From: Desulfurococcales archaeon | GTDB lineage: Archaea > Thermoproteota > Thermoprotei_A > Sulfolobales > Acidilobaceae | DNA length: 6,853 nt | Direction of reading: 5' to 3' | NCBI GenBank assembly: GCA_015521095.1 | Contig: WAOU01000117.1 | Span: 1-6,853, forward strand | In this document: piece after piece, positions 1-5,024 of the stretch | How positions within the stretch are numbered: position 1 is the stretch's first letter | Layout of the letters: the number at the start of each line of letters is the position of its first letter | Made by a program: the position numbers and the translations under genes | Notes under the pieces: generated by a model | What the model was told of the DNA's origin: nothing | The model's input: the letters and a program-made list of their open reading frames with translations, nothing else | The model's database searches: none

Positions 1-344
1 AGACCTTCCACTACATCCACGAAAATAGGTACGGCTTCATGAACTACGAGGAAGAAGTAGTCATAGTCGTAGCACGGCTAGACGCAATAGGAGTCACCGT
101 CAAGCCAAGGTTCCCACGTAGAAAACGCTATGAGCCACACCACGTCAAACCGCAAACACAGCGCCTCGTATATTTCGAGGACGGATGGAAGCTATCCAAT
201 ATCTATAGAACAGAAGACCTAGATCCTGGATCACTCATCAAGGGCCCAGCAATAATAGAGGCTCCCGACTCCACAATTGTTGTTCCAGAAAGATATGAGG
301 CACTCCTAGACAATCTAGGCGCATTTCATATCTCGGAGGTGTAG
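1..344 (+). CDS. hyuA: Hydantoinase/5-oxoprolinase subunit A, C-terminal part (5' end outside window)
   Basis: This is the last 113 residues of a HyuA-type subunit. The reading frame is open from base 3 with no stop upstream, so the gene begins outside the window and the ATG at 39 is internal. The residues before it (FHYIHENRYGF) fit the HyuA C-terminal pattern of an F-x-x-x-H-x-x-RYG-[YF] block followed by a V-x-V-x-R-[LV]-x-A-x-G strand. The end (GPAIIEAPDSTIVVPERYEALLDNLG) is the hallmark HyuA C-terminus: a GPAII-x-x-x-DST core followed by a VVP block. In this family subunit A carries the ATP-binding fold and works with HyuB to open hydantoin, oxoproline or similar amide rings, or to carboxylate ketones. 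The catalytic and nucleotide-binding region is not visible. It is followed after three bases by hyuB, so the two are almost certainly co-transcribed. The family is secure, but the substrate is not. Confidence 0.9.
   Translation, partial: TFHYIHENRYGFMNYEEEVVIVVARLDAIGVTVKPRFPRRKRYEPHHVKPQTQRLVYFEDGWKLSNIYRTEDLDPGSLIKGPAIIEAPDSTIVVPERYEALLDNLGAFHISEV
335..341 (+). promoter_or_regulatory. Ribosome binding site of hyuB
   Basis: GGAGGTG sits in the last codons of hyuA, six bases before the hyuB ATG, and runs straight into the hyuA TAG stop. It complements the 3' end of archaeal 16S rRNA and supports the ATG at 348 as the hyuB start. Confidence 0.8.
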
Positions 345-347
345 AAA

Positions 348-2042
348 ATGGTGGACAAGATAACAGTAGAGGTTATCAAGAACGCAGCAATATACACAAG
401 CGAAGAAATGGGAATAGTCCTGAGAAACACTGCATACAGTCCCAATATAAAGGACAGACTCGACCATAGCTGCGCAATACTAGCTCCCACAGGAGAAATA
501 GTGGCCCAAGCAGAGCATATCCCTGTCCACCTCGGTAGCATGAGCATAGGCGTTGTCAATACAGTCAGAATGCTAAAGAAACTAGGCAAGAACCTAAACC
601 CAGGAGACATAGTCATTGTAAATGACCCATACATAGCAGGCACACACCTAAACGATATCCTAGCAATGAAACCCGTATACTATGACGGAAGACTCATCGC
701 AATAGTAGCGAACAAAGCACACCACGTAGACGTAGGCGGAAGCGTCCCAGGAAGCATAGGTGGAAAAGTAACAGAGCTCCTCCAAGAAGGAACCATCATA
801 CCCCCCGTAAAGATAGTCAAGGACGGTAGACTAGATACAGAGATTCTACGTCTCATAGAATCAAACGTCAGAACCCCAAGGTACTTCGAGGGGGATCTAC
901 GAGCACAAATAGCCAGTCTAAACGTCGGTGAGAAACGAATACTCGAGCTCGCCAAGAAATATGGATCCTTTGCACTTTTAGAGGCATGGAGCGAAATCCT
1001 AGATTACACTGAGAGATACACCAGGAGACTCCTAGAAGACCTAGGAATACAGGGATCCTTCTATGCAAGAGACTATCTCGAACTAGATGATAAACTAGTC
1101 AACATAGATGTAACAATCACCTTCGAGAAAGACAAGCTAATAGTAGACTTTGCGGGTACCCATCCCCAAGTCGACTACCCCATAAACGCCGTATATGGAG
1201 TAACAGTTGCTGCAACGGCATTTGCTCTAAAAAGCGTGCTCGACCCGGAGATGCCGATGAATCAGGGATTCCTACGAGTAGTCGAAATAAAGGCTCCCGA
1301 GGGAAGCCTAGTCAATCCTGTAAAGCCAGCACCAGTCAGCGGTGGAAACGTAGAGACGAGCCAAAGAATAGCAGACGTTGTATTGAGGGCACTAGCAGAA
1401 GCTCTTCCCGATAAAGTACCCGCGGCATCATGCGGTAGCATGAACAATATCATGATAGGCGGTATTACCAGGGATGGCCGGACATGGGCGTTCTATGAAA
1501 CCATAGGATGTGGCACTGGCGGTAGGCCATGTTGCGACGGAGTGGACGCCGTTCACACCAATATGACGAATACACTCAATACTCCTATAGAGATACTTGA
1601 AGCCGAGTATCCTATACTATTTACAAGATACGAGATACGACCATCCAGTGGAGGACAAGGAAAGTACCGGGGAGGAAATGGAATAATTAGAGGCATAAGA
1701 ATACTCTCCGACAAGACCACCGTCTCAATTGTAGGAGAGCGATGTAGAACCCGTCCATGGGGACTCAGAGGAGGCATGCCTGGACAACCAGCCATATACA
1801 TGGTACGATACAAAGACGGTAGAACTAAGATACTACCAAGCAAGGCCACGATACAGCTGAATGAAGGAGACGAGATCATAATTATGACTGCGGGAGGAGG
1901 AGGTTATGGAGACCCCTGTGAACGTGAACAAAATCTGATTGAGAAGGACTTGGAAGAGGGCCGTATAGATGAAGAGTGGATGAAGACTCTAAGATCCAAC
2001 TGCGTAGACCAAGGACAAAACACTTATCTGGAATCTAGTTGA
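348..2042 (+). CDS. hyuB: Hydantoinase B / 5-oxoprolinase family subunit B
   Basis: A complete 564-residue HyuB subunit, normal length for the hydantoinase/oxoprolinase type and shorter than the alpha subunit of acetone carboxylase. Family blocks are present in order: QAEHIPVHLGSM (54-65), NDPYIAGTHLND (92-103), AHHVDVGG (124-131, with the acidic/histidine residues expected at the metal site), GGNVETSQR (332-340), HTNMTNTLNTP (403-413), SGGQGKYRGG (434-443) and GGGGYGDP (516-523). Subunit B pairs with the ATP-using subunit A in ATP-dependent hydrolysis of cyclic amides (N-methylhydantoin, 5-oxoproline) or in related carboxylations. No signal peptide is seen, so a cytosolic location is expected. 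The ATG at 348 is backed by GGAGGTG six bases upstream. No acetone-carboxylase-type gamma subunit follows; the next gene is convergent. An unusual Cys pair (395-396) lies just before the conserved HTNMTNT block. The substrate cannot be told from sequence. Confidence 0.93.
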   Translation: MVDKITVEVIKNAAIYTSEEMGIVLRNTAYSPNIKDRLDHSCAILAPTGEIVAQAEHIPVHLGSMSIGVVNTVRMLKKLGKNLNPGDIVIVNDPYIAGTHLNDILAMKPVYYDGRLIAIVANKAHHVDVGGSVPGSIGGKVTELLQEGTIIPPVKIVKDGRLDTEILRLIESNVRTPRYFEGDLRAQIASLNVGEKRILELAKKYGSFALLEAWSEILDYTERYTRRLLEDLGIQGSFYARDYLELDDKLVNIDVTITFEKDKLIVDFAGTHPQVDYPINAVYGVTVAATAFALKSVLDPEMPMNQGFLRVVEIKAPEGSLVNPVKPAPVSGGNVETSQRIADVVLRALAEALPDKVPAASCGSMNNIMIGGITRDGRTWAFYETIGCGTGGRPCCDGVDAVHTNMTNTLNTPIEILEAEYPILFTRYEIRPSSGGQGKYRGGNGIIRGIRILSDKTTVSIVGERCRTRPWGLRGGMPGQPAIYMVRYKDGRTKILPSKATIQLNEGDEIIIMTAGGGGYGDPCEREQNLIEKDLEEGRIDEEWMKTLRSNCVDQGQNTYLESS

Positions 2043-2544
2043 ACAATTGCCTAATTACACATAAGATATTCAACGATATTGGCGGAACTTTTTCCTCATA
2101 AAGATGGTATTCTTCTCCAAATATCGATCGTGCCTCTGGCTCCTCAACATAAATGATGAACAATAATCCTGCAGTAATAATCCATCCAGAAAACAAAACT
2201 CCGAGTAGGCCCGCGACTATTAGGCTAGTTCCTACGCTTACCAAAATCAAGCCGAACTGCCCTGGGTGACGCATACATGAGTATACCCCTGTTTTGACAA
2301 GGCGGTCTGGCTGGGTAAATCTTTTCGAGGGATGTGAGTGTCCATATTTTCTCAGAGCCCGCCCTGCCACGACATTAAGTGCTATGCCATAGAAAACAAG
2401 GGCCATACCAATTACTCTACACGTTACTATATAGGCCGTTGGGAAATTGAGTAGGCTTGCTTCGTATAGATAAGATCCTAGCGTCGCTGGTATGACTATG
2501 AGCAATATCCAGTATAACGACCTCAGAGCATATTTTGACTCCAC
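2035..2544 (-). CDS. ICMT/phospholipid methyltransferase-fold membrane methyltransferase
   Basis: A 169-residue integral membrane protein with about four hydrophobic segments (roughly 10-27, 36-60, 95-110, 112-132). The C-terminal half carries the signature of the isoprenylcysteine carboxyl methyltransferase / phospholipid N-methyltransferase fold: LVKTGVYSCMRHPGQFG (82-98) with the RHP triad at 92-94, then a membrane hairpin, then VEEPEARSIFGEEYHLYEEKVP (133-154) with the EE pair at 134-135 and the EYxxY motif. In this fold those residues bind S-adenosylmethionine. The acceptor may be a prenylcysteine, a lipid head group, an amine or another thiol; it cannot be assigned. The start is a GTG at 2544-2542, supported by AGGTG seven bases upstream. 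No ATG lies between it and the upstream in-frame stop near 2607. It lies 92 bases after the isomerase gene on the same strand, and its last eight bases overlap the end of hyuB. Confidence 0.8.
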   Translation of the reverse strand: MESKYALRSLYWILLIVIPATLGSYLYEASLLNFPTAYIVTCRVIGMALVFYGIALNVVAGRALRKYGHSHPSKRFTQPDRLVKTGVYSCMRHPGQFGLILVSVGTSLIVAGLLGVLFSGWIITAGLLFIIYVEEPEARSIFGEEYHLYEEKVPPISLNILCVIRQLFN

Positions 2545-2551
2545 AGCGTAA

Positions 2552-2556
2552 CACCT
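2552..2556 (-). promoter_or_regulatory. Ribosome binding site for the GTG-started methyltransferase
   Basis: AGGTG on the - strand lies seven bases before the GTG at 2544-2542. No other SD-like element lies close upstream and no in-frame ATG is available, so this site decides the start. Confidence 0.55.
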
Positions 2557-2636
2557 GAAGAATAAGACATAAGGAAGATAATGGATGCTTAACCTGTTAT
2601 GTTCTCAGTATACCGCTCATACTGTTATTTTGGAGA

Positions 2637-3305
2637 TTACTGGGACAATGCTTCTGCAAGCTCGATAAGAGTCCTCTTTGGAGTCTTAGACTTCATCACG
2701 ACACTAGCTACTAGTACGCCTTTCGCGCCGAGTTCTACAGCCTTGACTGCGTCTTCAGGGCCGGAGATACCGGCTCCAGCGAGTACTGGTATATCCGAAT
2801 CTATACGGTGGACTGCGTCGACTGCCTTTGTTATGACTTCCGGCTTTGCCCTGGAAACTGGGATGCCTGTTCCTATTAGCTCTGGTGGCTCTACAGCGAT
2901 CATATTGGGTTTTAAATGCGTCAGTGCAGCTGCCTCTTGTGGTGTGTCAGCGCATACTAGGATCTCTTTTCCTATTTCGCGTATAGTTTTTATAGCGTAG
3001 TCTATGTGTCTTATGGTCATTTTGTGTTCGCTGTGGTTTAGGAGTGTTCCCTTAACTGGGAGATGCTCTAGTGCTCGGGCTGGGAGATAGCCTGTTCTAC
3101 TACCATATTCCACAGGGTCTACATGCTGTAGATAGAGATCCTCATGTATGCTTGATAATATATATACTAGTGGAGATGGAACCGCCAATATTACTCGTAA
3201 ATTATTGTATAGTGTTACTGCTTTTGATGCTGCTTCTGCAATCTTTACAGCTGTGTCCGTGAAGGCGGTCTTGTATGCTTTGAAGTTTATGGCTAGAATT
3301 CTCAT
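2637..3305 (-). CDS. tpiA: Triosephosphate isomerase, archaeal short form
   Basis: A 222-residue TIM-barrel enzyme interconverting dihydroxyacetone phosphate and glyceraldehyde 3-phosphate in glycolysis/gluconeogenesis; cytosolic. The length fits the compact archaeal form (about 220-230 residues, against about 250 in bacteria and eukaryotes). All catalytic residues are visible, numbered from the ATG at 3305: Asn7 and Lys9 in NFKAY, the electrophile His91 in LLNHSEHKM, the base Glu139 in AVEPPELIGTG with the phosphate-gripping loop, and the phosphate site AGAGISGPEDA (176-186) and GVLVAS (196-201). The reading frame extends to a GTG at 3317, adding four residues, but that GTG is part of the GAGGTGG ribosome binding site. 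The ATG at 3305, eight bases downstream of that site, is therefore preferred. The protein start MRILAINFKAY also matches the usual family start. It is probably co-transcribed with the downstream methyltransferase. Its own promoter is not clear. Confidence 0.95.
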   Translation of the reverse strand: MRILAINFKAYKTAFTDTAVKIAEAASKAVTLYNNLRVILAVPSPLVYILSSIHEDLYLQHVDPVEYGSRTGYLPARALEHLPVKGTLLNHSEHKMTIRHIDYAIKTIREIGKEILVCADTPQEAAALTHLKPNMIAVEPPELIGTGIPVSRAKPEVITKAVDAVHRIDSDIPVLAGAGISGPEDAVKAVELGAKGVLVASVVMKSKTPKRTLIELAEALSQ

Positions 3306-3313
3306 CGCTATAT

Positions 3314-3320
3314 CCACCTC
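3314..3320 (-). promoter_or_regulatory. Ribosome binding site that sets the tpiA start
   Basis: GAGGTGG on the - strand, eight bases before the ATG at 3305. The alternative GTG start (3317-3315) lies inside this motif, so it cannot both pair with 16S rRNA and act as start codon. This argues for the shorter protein. Confidence 0.7.
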
Positions 3321-3380
3321 TATATACTATTATTGTGCATTATCGGTGTTATTCAATCTTATTAGGCGATTTGTTCATGG

Positions 3381-3410
3381 TTCTAGGACATGGATGCTGT
3401 TATCCTGGAA
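3381..3410. repeat. Imperfect inverted repeat between the respiratory operon and tpiA
   Basis: The arms TTCTAGGACA (3381-3390) and TATCCTGGAA (3401-3410) pair at eight of ten positions, plus one wobble on either strand, around a 10-base loop. A separate perfect 8-base palindrome, TTCTAGAA, lies at 3425-3432. The repeat sits about 75-105 bases upstream of the tpiA start and 97 bases beyond the end of the membrane-subunit gene. It could be an operator, an RNA hairpin or chance. No T-run follows closely enough to call it a terminator. Confidence 0.35.
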
Positions 3411-3439
3411 TTAGGTATTAGGTGTTCTAGAATGACTCG

Positions 3440-3456
3440 AAGAAGAGGAAAAATAA
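3440..3456 (-). terminator. Candidate U-rich archaeal terminator of the respiratory operon
   Basis: On the - strand, about 50 bases after the stop of the membrane-subunit gene, there is a pyrimidine-rich stretch with a TTTTT run (3449-3453) followed by CCTCTTCTTC. Archaeal transcription commonly ends in such U-rich tracts without a hairpin. This is the only such run in the roughly 200-base gap, but single T5 runs are weak evidence. Confidence 0.35.
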
Positions 3457-3506
3457 TTGGGTTTTGAGTTGGGGGAAGTGGCATTTCTTGAGTAATATGG
3501 GCTAGG

Positions 3507-4445
3507 CTATATTAAGGGAACCGCAATTACGCCTGCTACCAATATTACGTACCTTAGGATGAACGCTCCTATCAGTACCATCCATCCTGCTATTGCCGAT
3601 GCGATGATAACTTCTTGTCTCTCGTCTTTTATCCTGAGTGTATAGCCCCATAGTATTAGTATGGGTATGACTAGCCCTATCAGGACGACTCCGATCCAAA
3701 ATAGTGGAGCTAGGCCTCCACTTATCAGTAGTAGTGCTGATTCCCTCGTGCCTGGAAGTCCCCAGAGTGCTATGTTTAGGTATACGAATATTATGAAGAG
3801 TTCTCCTAGCATCACGTATAAGTCGAATCTCTGTAGTTGCAGTCTTACTCGTGCGGCAATGTCCCTGAACTCGGGGTATACTCTTAGAAGTATTGGTGCT
3901 ACTACTGCACAATAGAAGCATAAAGCGCTACTCGTTGCTGAGGCGACGAATAGTATTGGTAGTATCGGGGTGTTCCAGAACTGGATTCCTTTCGCGGCTC
4001 CTAGTAGGAATCCAGTGTAGGCTGCTGTTGCTAGTCCTAGGATCGACGCTATTCCTCCTAGTATGGTTATTTGTTTTCTCGTGAATTTTCCTCCAACGAC
4101 CTTGAACCATGGTAGGAATGGTATCGTGTATAGGCCTGTGAATATCGTGAACAGTACTATTATGTAGGTGCCCATGGTCATCCATGATCCAAGGTTGAGT
4201 CGTGGGCTGATGAACATCTCTATTGCGTGTGATGGAAGTCCTAGGTCTAGTATAAGTAGGAATATGCCGACTACAATGCCTATGAATGCTGATAGTCCTC
4301 CTATTAGGTTAAGCATCTTGTTCTTTTCTTTTACCCAGTAGTAGTATGCTACTGGTACTATTACTCCGGCTAGGCCTCCTAGGAAAAGGTATCCTGCGAT
4401 GATTGTCTCCCACCATTCTTGCCTAACGAATAGTATGTCTGCCAT
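3507..4445 (-). CDS. NrfD/PsrC-type membrane subunit of a molybdenum oxidoreductase
   Basis: A 312-residue polytopic membrane protein with about eight predicted helices (roughly 12-36, 45-68, 89-111, 126-149, 160-185, 208-229, 242-270, 277-306), the number and length of polysulfide reductase PsrC. NrfD-family blocks are visible: YLFLGGLAG (19-27), LDLGLPSHAIEMFISPRLNLGSWMT (66-90), AAYTGFLLGAAKGIQFWNTPILPILF (141-166) and LRYVILVAG (297-305). The family anchors the catalytic and iron-sulfur subunits to the membrane and exchanges electrons with the quinone pool. No heme-ligand pattern stands out. It is the last gene of the A-B-C operon, six bases after the iron-sulfur gene. The ATG at 4445 has a perfect ribosome binding site. 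Which terminal acceptor the complex uses depends on the catalytic subunit, which is incomplete here. Confidence 0.88.
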   Translation of the reverse strand: MADILFVRQEWWETIIAGYLFLGGLAGVIVPVAYYYWVKEKNKMLNLIGGLSAFIGIVVGIFLLILDLGLPSHAIEMFISPRLNLGSWMTMGTYIIVLFTIFTGLYTIPFLPWFKVVGGKFTRKQITILGGIASILGLATAAYTGFLLGAAKGIQFWNTPILPILFVASATSSALCFYCAVVAPILLRVYPEFRDIAARVRLQLQRFDLYVMLGELFIIFVYLNIALWGLPGTRESALLLISGGLAPLFWIGVVLIGLVIPILILWGYTLRIKDERQEVIIASAIAGWMVLIGAFILRYVILVAGVIAVPLI

Positions 4446-4451
4446 CTTCTA

Positions 4452-4466
4452 TCACCTCCTTGGAGG
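4452..4466 (-). promoter_or_regulatory. Ribosome binding site of the membrane-subunit gene, possibly in a hairpin
   Basis: On the - strand AGGAGGTGAT is fully complementary to the usual 16S rRNA 3' end, and GGAGGTGA lies six bases before the ATG at 4445. The TGA stop of the iron-sulfur gene (4454-4452) is part of this motif. Directly upstream lies CCTCC (4466-4462), which can pair with GGAGG (4459-4455) across AA. With the innermost pair open this leaves a 4-base loop. Pairing would mask the site until a ribosome translating the iron-sulfur gene opens it. Confidence 0.6.
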
Positions 4467-5024
4467 AATCACGTATACCCGTGGTTTGGTTCCCATCTCT
4501 GGCGCTAGTGGTACTGCTTCTAGTGATAACTTGTAGGCTTCGCTGTTTGGATCGTCGAGATCTCCGAATACAATGGAGTCTGTTGGGCAGGAGGAGGCGC
4601 ATGCTGGCTCGAGGCCTTTAGTGATCCTGTGGTAGCACATTGTACACTTGTCTGGTCCCCCGAGGGCCTCGTTCACGTATCTAGCATTGTATGGGCAGGC
4701 AACTATACAGTATTTACACCCTATACATAGATCGTAGTCTATTAGGACAGCTCCCTCTTCCGTCTTATAGCTGGCTCCTGTCGGGCATACATGTACACAT
4801 GGAGCATTATCACAGTGCATACAGGTGTGATGATGATTAATTCTAACAGTTGATGGGAACTTTCCTTTTTCTATCACTAGAATGTCTCTTCTTCCGCCTA
4901 GTGGTACCTCGGCATCTTCCTTGAGTTGTTGTAGCACTAGGCTGTTTTCTTCGCTACATGCTGCTACGCAGGCTCCGCAGCCTATACAGGTGTCTAGGTT
5001 TATGACGAATCCATACCTAGCCAT
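4452..5024 (-). CDS. Four-cluster [4Fe-4S] electron-transfer subunit (PsrB/DmsB/NrfC type)
   Basis: A 190-residue ferredoxin-like subunit with 16 cysteines in four groups: C13/16/19/23 (CIGCGACVAAC), C68/71/76/80 (CMHCDNAPCVHVC), C100/103/106/110 (CIGCKYCIVAC) and C127/130/142/146 (CxxC-x11-CxxxC). This is the complete four-[4Fe-4S] set of the PsrB/DmsB/NrfC family, which relays electrons between the catalytic molybdenum subunit and the membrane quinone site. There is no twin-arginine signal: the protein begins MARYGFVINLDTC, straight into cluster one. In related complexes this subunit is carried across the membrane with the catalytic subunit, if the complex faces outward. The ATG at 5024 is preceded by GAGGTGA (5031-5037) six bases upstream and overlaps the end of the catalytic gene by eight bases. 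Its last codons form part of the next gene's ribosome binding site. Confidence 0.93.
   Translation of the reverse strand: MARYGFVINLDTCIGCGACVAACSEENSLVLQQLKEDAEVPLGGRRDILVIEKGKFPSTVRINHHHTCMHCDNAPCVHVCPTGASYKTEEGAVLIDYDLCIGCKYCIVACPYNARYVNEALGGPDKCTMCYHRITKGLEPACASSCPTDSIVFGDLDDPNSEAYKLSLEAVPLAPEMGTKPRVYVIPPRR

Noticed and set aside
2599..3000. A 133-codon + strand frame antisense to triosephosphate isomerase
   Set aside because: It is a shadow of the isomerase gene, whose catalytic residues are all intact on the - strand, and it has no domain signature.
3318..3332. TATATAC-like A/T-rich sequence directly upstream of tpiA, considered as a TATA box
   Set aside because: It lies so close to the ribosome binding site that transcription starting about 25 bases downstream would begin at or after the ATG, removing the ribosome binding site.
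3502..4185. Two - strand frames (139 and 85 codons) out of frame within the NrfD-like gene, which could suggest an overlapping gene
   Set aside because: The translations are rich in Thr, Arg and Ser with no family resemblance. The NrfD-type frame is continuous and carries all family motifs, so there is no frameshift either.
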